Shown: positions 17,976 through 28,188, numbered from the stretch's first letter. The stretch: DNA of 64,000 nt from Tautonia marina (GCF_009177065.1 NZ_WEZF01000018.1:1-64000), one strand, 5' to 3'. Notes: generated from the sequence alone by a model not told the origin. Numbers and translations are program-made.

Positions 17976-20900
17976 ATGTTTACAAAAATCCTCTATCGGC
18001 CGGCACTGGCGATCGTAATCTCCATCATCCTGCTCTTCCTCGGGGTGTTGGGGATCGAAACACTGCCGGTGGCGCAGTTCCCGTCGGTCGCACCGCCGAC
18101 GGTAATGGTGACGATCTCATACCCCGGCGCGAGCGCCAACGTCCTGGTCGACTCGGTCCTGATCCCGTTGGAGCAGTCGATCAACGGCGTGCAGAACATG
18201 CGGTACATGACGTCGTCGGCCACCAGCGCGGGCGAGGCGGCGATCACGGTCTATTTCGAGCCGGGCACGGACCCGAACATCAACGTCGTGAACGTGCAGA
18301 ACCGGGTCAACATCGTGCTGTTCCAGCTTCCGCCGCTCGTCGTGCGTGAGGGAATCCTCGTCAGCCAGGTCGTGCCGAGCATGCTGACGTATGTGAACCT
18401 CTACAGTAAAGATCCCAATGCCGATCAGAAGGAGCTCTTCAACTTCGCCAACGTCTACGTCATGCCGAGACTCAAGCGGATCCCCGGCATGGGCATCCCC
18501 CGGAACCTCGGCAACCGCATCTTCGCGATGCGGGTCTGGCTCGATCCCGACCGGATGCGTGCTTACAGCATCTCCACCGAGGAGATCATGAAGGCCTTGG
18601 CGGAACAGAGCATCATCGGTTCCCCCGGGCGGTTGGGTCAGGCGACCGGCAAGACGTCGCAGTCGAAGGAGTACGTCCTGACCTACGTCGGCCGCTACAA
18701 CGAGGCTGACCAGTATGAGAACATCATCCTAAGGTCCAACCCCGACGGCGAGATCCTAAGGCTCCGGGACGTGGCCGAGGTCGAGCTAGGGCCCCAGTTC
18801 TTCGATATTTACTCGGATATTGACGGGTACCCCGCGGCGTCCATCATTCTCAAACAGGCGCCCGGCTCCAACGCCGCCGAGGTGATCGAGGCCATCAAGG
18901 AGGAGCTCGAGGCGATCAAGGCCGAGTCGTTCCCGCCCGGCATGGACTACGAACTGGCCTACGACGTCTCCAAGTTTCTTGACGCGTCGATTGAGAAGGT
19001 ACTGCATACGCTGATCGAGGCGTTTATCCTGGTTTCACTGGTCGTCTTCATGTTTCTTGGGGATCTGCGATCGACGCTGATCCCGACCCTCGCGGTGCCG
19101 GTGTCTTTGATCGGAACCTTCTTTGTCCTTCAAGTGTTGGGCCTGTCGATCAACCTGATTACCCTGTTCGCCATGGTCCTGGCGATCGGCGTCGTGGTGG
19201 ACGACGCCATCGTGGTGGTCGAAGCGGTGCACGCCAAAATGGCTGATAAGCACCTGGCACCGTACGCGGCGACCATGGAGGTGCTCCACGAGATCAGCGG
19301 CGCGATCATCGCCATCACCCTGGTGATGACGGCCGTCTTCGTCCCGGTGACGTTCATCCCCGGGCCGGTCGGGCAATTCTACCGCCAGTTCGGCATCACG
19401 ATGGCCACCTCGATCGTTCTCTCCGGCCTGGTTGCTCTCACGCTGACGCCCGTGCTCTGCGCGATGATCCTCAAGCCCCACTCCCACGGGGACGGCCACG
19501 CCGAAGGCCAGGGACACGCCAACGGCAATGGGCACGAGGGTGCGGAGAAGGAGAAGCGGGGACTCGGGAAGATTCTGCTTTTTGCGATCGGTGGGTTATT
19601 GGTCCTGGGAGGGGTGACCTACCTGGCGTACGAGCTCTGGGGACCGATCGGCTTTGGGCTGATCCTGTTGCCTTTGGTGCGGAAGCCGTTCGACCGCGCC
19701 GTCGAGAAGATCACGGGAGGCTACGCGGCCATCCTGCGACGGATCGCATCGCGACGGATTCTGACTCTGCTCGTCGTCGGGGGCTTTGCCGCCGGCATCG
19801 TGGGGGTCAACACGGAGCTGCCGACCGGCTTCATCCCGGGCGAGGACCAGGGCATCATCTACGCCGTCCTTCAGACCCCCCCGGGCTCGACCCTGGAATA
19901 CACCAACGCCAAGTCACGCGAGTTGGAGGAAATCGCCAAGGAGGTCCCGGAGGTCACCTCCGTGACTTCGCTGGCCGGCTACGAGGTTCTGACCGAGGGC
20001 CGCGGCTCGAACGCGGGCACGTGCATTATCAACCTAAAAAACTGGGACGAGCGCGAGCGAACCGCGCGCGAGATCATTGAAGAGCTGGAGGAACGCTGCC
20101 AGCGGATGAGCAACGTGCGACTCGAGTTCTTCGAACCGCCTGCGGTACCCGGCTTCGGCTCGGCCGGCGGCATCTCGTTGCTCGTTCTCGACAAGACCAA
20201 CTCCAACGACTATCAACGCCTTGGCGAGGTGACCGAGCAGTTCATGGCCGCTCTGCAGGAACGTCCTGAGTTATCGAACCTTTTCACCTTCTACGCGGCC
20301 AACTACCCACAGTACGAGCTGAAGATCGACAACGACGTGGCCATGCAGAAGGGTGTGTCGATCAAGACCGCGATGGACAACTTGAATATTCTTATCGGTA
20401 GCACGTGGGAGCAAGGGTTCATTCGCTTCAACCAGTTCTTTAAGGTCTTCGTTCAGGCGAAGCCGGAGTTCCGGCGGTATCCTGAGGACCTGGGAAACCT
20501 GTTTGTCAGCAACGACAAGGGGGAGATGGTCCCCTACTCCTCGTTCATGACACTGGAGAAGAAGCAGGGGCTGAACGAGATCACCCGGTTCAACCTCTAC
20601 ACCTCCGCCCCGATTCAGTGCGCTCCCGCCCCCGGATTCAGCAGCGGGCAGGCCATTCAGGCCATTACCAAGGTGGCCGAGGAGACACTACCCAACGGGT
20701 TCGACATCGACTGGGCGGGGCTCTCCTACGACGAGTCGAGGAAGGGGAACGAGTCGATCTACATCTTCCTGATCGTTGTGGCGTTCGTGTACCTCGTGCT
20801 GGTGGGCCAGTATGAGAGCTTCATTCTGCCCCTGGCGGTGATCCTGTCGCTGCCGATCGGGATCTTCGGCTCATTCTTCTTCCTGGAGCTCATGGGCCTG

Positions 20901-21338
20901 GCCAACGACGTCTACGCCCAGATCGGGTTGATCATGCTGGTCGGGCTGCTGGGCAAGAACGCGATTCTCATCGTCGAGTTCGCCGTGCAACGGCGTGAGG
21001 AGGGCCAGTCGATCCTCGACGCGGCAGTTGAGGCGGGCAAGTTACGGTTCCGGCCGATCCTGATGACTTCATTCGCCTTCATCGCCGGGCTGATCCCACT
21101 GGTGGTCGCCACCGGTGCCGGAGCGATCGGGAACCGGACGATCGGCACCACGGGGGCAGGTGGAATGCTGATCGGCACCCTGGTCGGCGTCCTGGTGATC
21201 CCCGGTCTGTACTTCCTCTTCGGCAAGCTCGCCGATGGCCGTAGCCTCCTTCAGGACGAGGTGTCCGGACCGGTCACCGAAGTCTTCGAGTATCCAGCCG
21301 GTATCCGACCGGGTCAGGACGAGTCGCACCGGGAGTGA
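17976..21338 (+). CDS. RND efflux transporter, HAE1 (AcrB-like) family
   Basis: With 1120 residues this is a full-length hydrophobe/amphiphile efflux pump. It begins MFTKILYRPALAIVISI and has LPVAQFPSVAPPTVMVTISY. The transmembrane-4 acidic pair is in AIGVVVDDAIVVVEAVH, and the last transmembrane block has GLLGKNAILIVEFAVQRREE. ATG 17976 is chosen because the longer frame overlaps the adaptor gene and lacks pump homology. An unusual hydrophilic His/Gly/Asn-rich insertion (about residues 501-530, with HGDGHAEGQGHANGNGHEG) lies in the central cytoplasmic loop between the two repeats. Proton-driven export from the inner membrane and periplasm is known for the family; the substrate is unknown. 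Confidence 0.95.
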   Translation: MFTKILYRPALAIVISIILLFLGVLGIETLPVAQFPSVAPPTVMVTISYPGASANVLVDSVLIPLEQSINGVQNMRYMTSSATSAGEAAITVYFEPGTDPNINVVNVQNRVNIVLFQLPPLVVREGILVSQVVPSMLTYVNLYSKDPNADQKELFNFANVYVMPRLKRIPGMGIPRNLGNRIFAMRVWLDPDRMRAYSISTEEIMKALAEQSIIGSPGRLGQATGKTSQSKEYVLTYVGRYNEADQYENIILRSNPDGEILRLRDVAEVELGPQFFDIYSDIDGYPAASIILKQAPGSNAAEVIEAIKEELEAIKAESFPPGMDYELAYDVSKFLDASIEKVLHTLIEAFILVSLVVFMFLGDLRSTLIPTLAVPVSLIGTFFVLQVLGLSINLITLFAMVLAIGVVVDDAIVVVEAVHAKMADKHLAPYAATMEVLHEISGAIIAITLVMTAVFVPVTFIPGPVGQFYRQFGITMATSIVLSGLVALTLTPVLCAMILKPHSHGDGHAEGQGHANGNGHEGAEKEKRGLGKILLFAIGGLLVLGGVTYLAYELWGPIGFGLILLPLVRKPFDRAVEKITGGYAAILRRIASRRILTLLVVGGFAAGIVGVNTELPTGFIPGEDQGIIYAVLQTPPGSTLEYTNAKSRELEEIAKEVPEVTSVTSLAGYEVLTEGRGSNAGTCIINLKNWDERERTAREIIEELEERCQRMSNVRLEFFEPPAVPGFGSAGGISLLVLDKTNSNDYQRLGEVTEQFMAALQERPELSNLFTFYAANYPQYELKIDNDVAMQKGVSIKTAMDNLNILIGSTWEQGFIRFNQFFKVFVQAKPEFRRYPEDLGNLFVSNDKGEMVPYSSFMTLEKKQGLNEITRFNLYTSAPIQCAPAPGFSSGQAIQAITKVAEETLPNGFDIDWAGLSYDESRKGNESIYIFLIVVAFVYLVLVGQYESFILPLAVILSLPIGIFGSFFFLELMGLANDVYAQIGLIMLVGLLGKNAILIVEFAVQRREEGQSILDAAVEAGKLRFRPILMTSFAFIAGLIPLVVATGAGAIGNRTIGTTGAGGMLIGTLVGVLVIPGLYFLFGKLADGRSLLQDEVSGPVTEVFEYPAGIRPGQDESHRE

Positions 21339-21380
21339 TCGGCTCGCGGAGGGTGGCTCAGGCCGCCCCAGCGCCCAGAG

Positions 21381-21409
21381 ACAGGCCCGGACAACCCGTC
21401 CGGGCCTGT
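21381..21409. terminator. Strong hairpin between the pump and outer-membrane channel genes
   Basis: ACAGGCCCGGAC, loop AACCC, GTCCGGGCCTGT: a perfect 12-bp GC-rich stem starting 43 bp after the pump stop, followed by TGTTGTCT. It may end or attenuate the adaptor-pump transcript, leaving the channel gene partly under its own promoter in the remaining ~300 bp before 21716. That remaining stretch holds nothing else recognised. Confidence 0.6.
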
Positions 21410-21715
21410 TGTCTGCGCCGACATCAGGAGCCCGCGATCCGGGTGGAGCGTCCCGGGAGACGTCGAACGAATGTCGGTTTCGTTTGGCGGTCGCAATCCG
21501 CGCAATCCTTCAAACCACGATTTCCAGACAATTCGGCTCTCAAGGTGCAATCCGGAGAAACCGATCAAAGAATATCATAGGCCTTCTCGTGTCCCACGCA
21601 GCCCGTCGACTGGACCAGGATACCCCAGAACAAACCAGACGTGAGCAGGGACGCTGATGCTACGGGTCGCTCGGTAGGATCGCCGGCGATCGCTCACCCT
21701 TCAGGGACGAGTCTG

Positions 21716-23569
21716 ATGACCCTCTCGGCGAGATTCTCGAACGCGAGGAACGGGGTGCGCCCCATCGCGCAGTCGATTGCCTGCGGCATCCTCCTGCTCG
21801 CACTTCCGGCCTGCGGCATCCCACCTCGACGCGAAGCGGAGCCACCGCCGCCCCTGCCGGACAGCTTCGTCGGGGTCACCAGCCCGACGAACTCGTCCGA
21901 CCTCGGGACCGCGGAGTTCTATCAGGACCCGGTTCTTCTGAGCCTGATCGACCAGGCCATGATGAACAATCGGGAACTGAAGATCCTGAACGAGGAGGTC
22001 CAGCTCGCCAGCACCGAGATTCTGGCACGCTCCGGGGCCTACCTCCCCTTCCTGACTGCCGGACCCACGGTGGGACTGGAGCGGTTCAGCGATCGCACGC
22101 TTGAGGGGGCCGCCATCGACATCGATCCCTTTGTTTTCGAACCCGAGAAATTCTTCAAGAATCCTCACGCTTACTATTTCGTCGGCACGAACTTTACCTG
22201 GCAGCTCGATATTTACCGGCAGCTTCGCAACGCCCGAGACGCGGCGGCCCAGCGATACGTCGCGGCCATCGAGCGACGGAACTCCTTCCAGATTGGCCTC
22301 GTCGCCGAGATCGCCGAGAACTACTACCGGCTGATGGCGTACGACAAGCGACTTGAGAACCTGAATCAGATTAATGCGTTCCTGGAGCAAAGCCTCCAGG
22401 TCGCCGAGGCCAGGAAGGAGGCCGCCCGGGACACCGAGCTGGCGGTTCTGCGGTTTGAAGCCGAACTCCGTCGGAACCAGAGCGAGCTGCTGGTTCTCTC
22501 CCAGGACATCATCGAGACTGAGAACCGCATCAACCTCCTCACTTACCGCTTCCCACAGCCGGTCGGGCGCGACTCCACGAACTTCTTCGACCTGTACATT
22601 AACACGGTCAATGTCGGCGTGCCCTCGGAGCTGCTTCAGAATCGGCCCGACATCCGCCAGGCTGAGCGCCAGCTGGTTGCTGCCGGGCTCGACGTTCAGG
22701 TCGCTCAAGCCGAATTTTACCCCCAGCTCATCCTCGACGCCGGCGTCGGTTGGGAGTCCTTCAACATGGCCGGCCTGTTCTCGCCGACAGCGGTGGCCGG
22801 CAATCTCATGGCCGGCTTCGTCGGTCCGCTGGTCAATCGAAGGGCGATCAAAGCCGACTACCTCGCCAACAATGCCCGGCAGCTCCAGGCCATTTACGAC
22901 TACCAGCGGACCATCCTTCAGGCCTTCACCGAGGTCGTCAACCGCCTGACCGAGGTGCAAAACTACTCCCAGAGCGTCGAGATCAGGAAGCAGCAGATGA
23001 CCGCGCTCGAGTCTGCGGTCGACGTCGCCAACCAGCTCTTCCAGTTCGCCCGTACTGAGTACCTCGACGTGCTGACCGCCCAACGCGACCTGCGGGACGC
23101 CAGGACGGCCCTGATCGACACGAAGGAGTTGCAGCTAACCGCCATTATCCGCGCCTACCAGGCACTGGGCGGTGGTGCCCTGCTTTCGGTCTCTGATCGG
23201 GAAGAAATGCTCCACCCGATCCCCCTCGTGCACGAGGCCCTCAGCGACGACGATTTCTGGAAGCTTTCGCAGACTCACTACGGCTCGGGCAAATATTTCA
23301 GAGCCCTTCGGGCGTCTCTTGAGCGAATCCTTCCCTACCGCGATCGTGCCTTCGTCACAGAGCCGCTCCCGATGTCCTCTGGCGATTCGCCCGTCCCGAT
23401 CCTGCTTGAGGGGGCCCCCGAGACCAACCCGGTGGTCATCCCTGATTCGACGCCCGATGATACCTCCGAGCTTCCCCCTGATCTGCCCACCATCCCGCCG
23501 CCCCCGGCCGAGCTGGGCCCGTTTGCCCCGATGGGAACCCTCATGGATTCGAGCATCATCGCAGAATAG
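21716..23569 (+). CDS. Outer-membrane efflux lipoprotein (TolC/NodT family)
   Basis: The 617-residue product has a lipoprotein leader with lipobox LPAC (about residues 33-36) and two outer-membrane-efflux repeats. NRELKILNEEVQLASTEILA, SELLQNRPDIRQAERQLVAA and AQAEFYPQLILDAGVGWESF are standard blocks of NodT-like RND channels. ATG 21716 follows an AGGGACGAG ribosome site. The C-terminus extends about 130 residues beyond the usual family end and finishes in a Pro/Asp-rich tail that is probably disordered. It completes the tripartite pump with the two genes upstream. Lipid anchoring at the outer membrane is inferred from the lipobox. Confidence 0.92.
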   Translation: MTLSARFSNARNGVRPIAQSIACGILLLALPACGIPPRREAEPPPPLPDSFVGVTSPTNSSDLGTAEFYQDPVLLSLIDQAMMNNRELKILNEEVQLASTEILARSGAYLPFLTAGPTVGLERFSDRTLEGAAIDIDPFVFEPEKFFKNPHAYYFVGTNFTWQLDIYRQLRNARDAAAQRYVAAIERRNSFQIGLVAEIAENYYRLMAYDKRLENLNQINAFLEQSLQVAEARKEAARDTELAVLRFEAELRRNQSELLVLSQDIIETENRINLLTYRFPQPVGRDSTNFFDLYINTVNVGVPSELLQNRPDIRQAERQLVAAGLDVQVAQAEFYPQLILDAGVGWESFNMAGLFSPTAVAGNLMAGFVGPLVNRRAIKADYLANNARQLQAIYDYQRTILQAFTEVVNRLTEVQNYSQSVEIRKQQMTALESAVDVANQLFQFARTEYLDVLTAQRDLRDARTALIDTKELQLTAIIRAYQALGGGALLSVSDREEMLHPIPLVHEALSDDDFWKLSQTHYGSGKYFRALRASLERILPYRDRAFVTEPLPMSSGDSPVPILLEGAPETNPVVIPDSTPDDTSELPPDLPTIPPPPAELGPFAPMGTLMDSSIIAE

Positions 23570-23659
23570 GTCGGGGCCGCCGGCTCGACGTCGCAGTCCT
23601 CCACGTCGATAAGCTCCTCCTTCTGGAAACGTCTGGCTGAGCTTTCAACGAACGCGTTC

Positions 23660-23702
23660 GACCAAGCCCCTATTTGGCGGCTAAGCCGATAGGGGTTTGG
23701 TC
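23660..23702. terminator. Hairpin after the efflux operon
   Basis: GACCAAGCCCCTAT pairs with ATAGGGGTTTGGTC (one G-T position), with a loop that itself contains CGGC-TAA-GCCG. It starts 90 bp after the channel gene stop. No clear T run follows, so it is a candidate terminator, or the end of the adjoining ISAs1 remnant. Confidence 0.45.
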
Positions 23703-23815
23703 AAGACAGCGACCTGCCCGAGACGTAGGAGTACAGGACGCGAGAGACAGCCCAGGGCCGCGAGGAGTCGTAACCAATCCGCAATCGCCGGTTCCGGAGG
23801 ACCTACCTGGCCTCA

Positions 23816-24170
23816 CGGAGGGGAAGGGCTGAAGCCAATCGGTCTGGCGACGTCGTCCCGAGTGCGGTCCCGTGGGAAGACAATTGAGGTCCGTTGTTCT
23901 CTCAACGACTTGGAACGAGATGTCAAGGAATTCGCCCGCGGTGTGCAAGGCCAATCGAGTATTGAGAAGGGATTTCACTGAATGATTGGCATAGCCTTCC
24001 GCGAAGACGAGGCTCGGACTGACGAGCGGAACTTGCGCGAAAACCTCGCATGGCTCGATCGGTTTGAGTTGTCGCTGCTGAATCAGCACTCCTCACGCCA
24101 GAGCGTGTAGATGAAACGGCTCAGTTGCGGATGGATCGCCCCTTTCTTCCGAAAAAACACGAACACATAA
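23816..24170 (+). pseudogene. ISAs1-family transposase remnant, C-terminal part
   Basis: The plus strand reads GLKPIGLATSSRVRSRGKTI, then LERDVKEFARGVQGQSSIEK, then a TGA near 23979. The homology continues in frame with IAFREDEARTDERNLRENLA and RFELSLLNQHSSRQSV before another stop and MKRLSCGWI. These match the C-terminal blocks of ISAs1 transposases (the RAVRGHWGIEN...LHWVLDVxFREDxxR and NLLxxxx...SVxxKRxxxGW patterns). The catalytic core upstream is missing and two stops interrupt it. It lies between the efflux operon and korAB. Confidence 0.65.
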
Positions 24171-24574
24171 AGAAATTTTTTATTTCACAACATCATTACA
24201 TCCGCTTCCAAAGGACGCTAGGCCGTACAGGCTTCATGCCAGATTCGGGCCAACTGAACGTGGATTCCGTGCCCAACAGCTCGTTCTGCCAGAGATTCTA
24301 ATCGATTTCTGAGAAAGATTCGCCAGCCCAGGTTTCGACGCTGATCCTTCTGGGGTATTGCCACGAATTCCGCATCGGGGATTGCAGAACGATGAGAGAT
24401 TTGCTGCACTGAAAAGAGGGGTTAGGGGTATGATCGGCCCGGAGAATGAGTCCCAAGCGTTCCGGGCGCGTCCGCGAGGGCGTTACACATCAAAGAGGGG
24501 TCCCCGCTCGCGGACGTGCGGCCGTCGTGCCCGCTTCGATAACGCACAGTCGGACCATTCCTGCGAGGCACCAG
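24171..24574. other. Upstream region of korAB
   Basis: About 400 bp without a recognised gene. It opens with an AT-rich patch (about 24155-24195) that contrasts with the surrounding GC-rich DNA and is a plausible promoter region for korA. The korA frame stays open upstream of ATG 24575, but the extra residues are Arg/Pro-rich and unlike the family. GAGG 8 bp before 24575 supports that start. Confidence 0.5.
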
Positions 24575-26536
24575 ATGACGACCTCGGTTCAATCGCAACC
24601 CGAGATGGGTGGCGTTGCGGACGCGCGCGGTTCGGTCAACGACCTGGCAATTCGGGTCGGGACGGTCAACGGCTCAGGGAGCCAGTCGGCGAACCTCGTG
24701 CTGGTGCGGGCCCTGTTCGCGATGGGCATCCCCTGCGCGGCGAAGAACGTGTTCCCCTCGAACATCGAGGGGTTGCCGACCTGGTTCCACATCCGGGCCT
24801 GCGAGAAGGGGTACATCGGCAACCACCCGGACCCTCAGGTGCTCGTCTGCATGAACGAGCAGACGGCCGCCGACGACGTGTCCCAGCTCTGTTCCGGAGG
24901 CGTGTGCATTTATCGAGATGATTTCAAGGAGGGCATCGGCGGGCTCCGCGACGATGTTCGGTTCGTCCCGGTGCCGTTCGCGAAGCTCGTTGGCGAAGCG
25001 TACCCGCCGGACAAGTCGGACCCGGGATACCGCGAAAAGCTCCGCAAGGTCATCAACATGGTGTACGTCGGCGTGGTCGCCGGTGGGACCGGGATCGAGA
25101 TGGACGCCGTGCGAGCGGCGATCCGGCAGCAATTCCCCGGTCGCAAGGCAAAGGCCGCCGAGATCAACATCGCCGCGGCCGAGGCCGGCTACGCGTGGGT
25201 CATGGAGAATCTGCCAGAGGGCCTGCCGTACCGGGTCGAGCGGATGGACGGCACCGCGGGCAAGATCCTCGTTGAGGGCAACCAGGCCGCTGCGCTGGGC
25301 GCGGTCTTCGGTGGGGCGACCGTCCTCAGTTGGTACCCGATCACGCCCTCCAGCAGCCTGGCCGAGTATGCCGAGGCTTACCTCAAGAAGTACCGGACCA
25401 ACCCCGACGGCACTCGCAACTTCACCGTCGTGCAGGCCGAGGACGAGCTGGCGGCCATCGGCATGGGTGTCGGCGCCGGCTGGGCCGGGGCCCGGTCAAT
25501 CACTGCGACCAGCGGGCCAGGCATCTCGTTGATGGCCGAGTTCGTCGGCCTGGCGTACTTCGCCGAGATCCCCGTGGTCATCGTCGATGTCCAGCGCATG
25601 GGGCCATCCACCGGCCTACCGACCCGCACCAGCCAGGGCGACATCCTCGCGATGCATACGCTCGGTCATGGCGACGGCCGACACATCGTGCTCATCCCCG
25701 CCTCGCCGGCCGAGTGCTTCGCGATGACGGCCGAGGCACTCGACCTGGCCGCCGAGTTCCAGACGCCGGTGTTCGTCGCTACCGACCTCGACCTCGGCAT
25801 GAACCTCTGGATGAGCGACCCGTTCGAGTACCCCGAAAAGCCCATCCGGCGCGGCAAGGTCCTCGACGCCGAGGCGCTGGAGGCCCACATCCAGGAGTTC
25901 GGCAGCTTCGGCCGCTATCGGGACGTCGACGGCGACGGCGTCTGCTACCGCACCCTGCCCGGCACCGAGCACCCCCTGGCGGCATACTTCACCCGCGGCA
26001 CCGGCCACAACGAGAAGTCTGGCTACAGCGAGCGGCCCGAGGACTGGCGGGCAAATCTCGACCGGCTCACGCGCAAGCTGGAGTCCGCCCGCGCCTCGTT
26101 GCCGAAGCCGGTCATCGAGGCCGATCCCGACGCCCACGTGGGCCTGATCGCCTACGGTTCAAGCCACTGGGCGGCCGTCGAGGCCCGTGACCTGTTGCGC
26201 GAGCAGGGGATCCCCACCGGCTACTGCCGGCTGCGAGCCCTGCCGATCGACAACACTCTCGGCCCCGGCTTCGTCGAGAAGTACGACCGCGTCTACGTGG
26301 TCGACCAGAACCGCGACGGCCAGGTCAATAGCCTGCTGCGGATGACGCTGGTCGGCGGTCTCGACGCCCGGCTGATCTCCGTGACCCACTCCAACGGTAC
26401 ACCGATCGCCGCCGCCGACATCGCCGGGCCGATTACCAACTGGGAGCGTTCCTTCCACCACGACGGATCGCTCACCACGCCCTCTCAGCCCCCCAGTGAG
26501 CCCCGCTCCGACGGGCCGGTCGTCTCGACCGAGTAG
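24575..26536 (+). CDS. korA: 2-oxoacid:ferredoxin oxidoreductase subunit alpha (gamma-alpha fusion)
   Basis: This 653-residue KorA-type protein has an N-terminal gamma domain (about residues 20-225, with NGSGSQSANLVLVRALFAMG). An alpha domain with the pyrimidine-binding block follows (TVLSWYPITPSSSLAEYAEA, then VVQAEDELAAIGMGVGAGWA), and then the C-terminal domain with VYVVDQNRDGQVNSLLRM. With KorB it forms the enzyme that oxidatively decarboxylates a 2-oxoacid, most often 2-oxoglutarate, to an acyl-CoA while reducing ferredoxin. KorB follows 78 bp downstream. The gamma-alpha fusion and lack of separate delta (ferredoxin) and gamma genes fit the two-subunit type. The exact substrate cannot be fixed from sequence alone. 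Confidence 0.9.
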   Translation: MTTSVQSQPEMGGVADARGSVNDLAIRVGTVNGSGSQSANLVLVRALFAMGIPCAAKNVFPSNIEGLPTWFHIRACEKGYIGNHPDPQVLVCMNEQTAADDVSQLCSGGVCIYRDDFKEGIGGLRDDVRFVPVPFAKLVGEAYPPDKSDPGYREKLRKVINMVYVGVVAGGTGIEMDAVRAAIRQQFPGRKAKAAEINIAAAEAGYAWVMENLPEGLPYRVERMDGTAGKILVEGNQAAALGAVFGGATVLSWYPITPSSSLAEYAEAYLKKYRTNPDGTRNFTVVQAEDELAAIGMGVGAGWAGARSITATSGPGISLMAEFVGLAYFAEIPVVIVDVQRMGPSTGLPTRTSQGDILAMHTLGHGDGRHIVLIPASPAECFAMTAEALDLAAEFQTPVFVATDLDLGMNLWMSDPFEYPEKPIRRGKVLDAEALEAHIQEFGSFGRYRDVDGDGVCYRTLPGTEHPLAAYFTRGTGHNEKSGYSERPEDWRANLDRLTRKLESARASLPKPVIEADPDAHVGLIAYGSSHWAAVEARDLLREQGIPTGYCRLRALPIDNTLGPGFVEKYDRVYVVDQNRDGQVNSLLRMTLVGGLDARLISVTHSNGTPIAAADIAGPITNWERSFHHDGSLTTPSQPPSEPRSDGPVVSTE

Positions 26537-26614
26537 GCAGATTACCTCCGCCTGTTCTCGGTCTTCTGTGATCTGGAATTCGTCAGCAGCCATCCTTCGG
26601 GGGTTTCAAGGATC

Positions 26615-27670
26615 ATGTCGAAAGCTGAAGCAACCATCGAGGTCCGATCCAACGGCCACACCCTGAGCCTGCCGATCGTGGCGTTCCAGGGTTCACCGTC
26701 GACCCTGTGCAAGGGATGTGGGCACAACAGCATCACCAGCAGATTGATCGACGTGGCAAAGGCTGTCGGGTTGAACCCTTACACCACGGTCAAGCTCAGC
26801 GGCATCGGATGTTCGAGCAAGACGCCGGCCTATTTCCTCAACTACAGCCACGGGTTCAACGCCCTGCACGGCCGCATGCCCAGCGTGGCCACCGGCGCCT
26901 TGCTGGCCAACCACCGTCTGACGATCATCGGCATCAGCGGCGACGGCGATACGGCCAACATCGGTCTCGGCCAGTTCAAGCACGCCTGTCGTCGGAACTT
27001 GCCGATACTCTACATCGTTGAGAACAACGGCTGCTACGGCCTGACCAAGGGCCAGTTCTCCGCCACCGCCGACCTCCACGCCAGGCTCCGTCGCGCCAGC
27101 GGCGAGGAGAACCCGGCCGCCCCCTTCGACCTGTGCCTGGAGGCCATCGTCGGTGGCGCGTCGTTCGTCGCCCGCTCCTTCGCCGGCGACAAGAAGCAGC
27201 TTGACTCGCTCCTCAAGGCGGCCCTGGCTCACAAGGGATTGGCCTTCCTGGACATCATCAGTCCTTGCGTGACCTTCAACGACTTCCCTGAGTCGACCAA
27301 GAGCTGGACCTGGGGACGTGAGCACAACGAGCCGCTCCAGGAGATCGGCTTCGTCCCCCGGCTACCCGAGATCGAGGTCGAGCAGCAGGCTGGCCAGCTC
27401 ACGAAGGTCCAGCTCCACGACGGATCGACCATCACGCTGCGAGCCCTTCGGGAGGACCACCACGACGTCCGCAGCCGAGCCTCGGCGATGGACCTGATCC
27501 TCAGCAGCCAGGAGCGCAACGAGTTCCTCACCGGGCTGCTCTACGTCGCGCCGGAGAAGCCCGATTTCCTCGACACGCTCGGCATGACCGACACGCCCCT
27601 CGCCCACCTCCCCGACGAAGCCCTCCGCCCCAGTCCAGAGGCCCTGGCCGACGCGATGGAAGCATTTTGA
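26615..27670 (+). CDS. korB: 2-oxoacid:ferredoxin oxidoreductase subunit beta
   Basis: The 351-residue beta subunit binds thiamine diphosphate and a 4Fe-4S cluster. It has TLCKGCGHNSI (the first cluster cysteines), LSGIGCSSKTPAYF, and the ThDP motif GDGDTANIGLGQFKHACRR...NNGCYGLTKGQ. A later cysteine (IISPCVTFND) is the usual fourth ligand region. The start follows AAGGATC. It partners the KorA protein encoded directly upstream. The reaction supplies reduced ferredoxin and acyl-CoA, acting in the cytoplasm in the oxidative or reductive TCA steps. Confidence 0.92.
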   Translation: MSKAEATIEVRSNGHTLSLPIVAFQGSPSTLCKGCGHNSITSRLIDVAKAVGLNPYTTVKLSGIGCSSKTPAYFLNYSHGFNALHGRMPSVATGALLANHRLTIIGISGDGDTANIGLGQFKHACRRNLPILYIVENNGCYGLTKGQFSATADLHARLRRASGEENPAAPFDLCLEAIVGGASFVARSFAGDKKQLDSLLKAALAHKGLAFLDIISPCVTFNDFPESTKSWTWGREHNEPLQEIGFVPRLPEIEVEQQAGQLTKVQLHDGSTITLRALREDHHDVRSRASAMDLILSSQERNEFLTGLLYVAPEKPDFLDTLGMTDTPLAHLPDEALRPSPEALADAMEAF

Positions 27671-28188
27671 TCGCCTGTTCCCCAGGAAGGTTGGACCCGT
27701 CACTCACGAGTGCCATCGCTCACCCTGAACGAGGGATCGTGCGGGGCAGAACAGACAACGGGAGGCTTGAAACCGTTCGATGGAGCCCCATCTTGACCAA
27801 TCCGTTCAGGGCGGTTTGGTCGGAACGAGGACTGAACCAATTCGGGGCCGCCTGAGTACGTGAAGATGACGATAGGCCCGGGCACACCGGATGATCCTCA
27901 GGAGGATTGCCACCGGCTGTCCATCGGCAGCCGATTCGAATCGTCCGACATCAGTCACCGTAAGGAGAGCGCTGGTCAGAATCGCCAGAACCGAAGCCTC
28001 CTTGGTGAAATCCTCGAACATGCCATGATCCGAATTGCCCCTGATCATCGACGGATGAGAACCTGGACGTCTCTGGTCCAGCCTGCCAGAAGAGCATCCA
28101 CGATTTGAAACACTGGCAACCTAGCGCAAACAGGCACAATCAAATACAGTTACAAATAACATTATCCTCTGCCGAATAGTCTCACTCG
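27671..28188. other. Intergenic region between korB and the second tRNA-like repeat
   Basis: About 520 bp with no recognisable gene. Only short open frames occur, none with family motifs. The last ~60 bp (28125-28180) are AT-rich. I see no strong terminator directly after korB. Confidence 0.5.

Noticed and set aside
21701-23083. 460-codon minus-strand open frame opposite the outer-membrane channel gene
   Set aside because: Same reason: the plus strand has a lipobox and channel motifs, and the minus frame has none.
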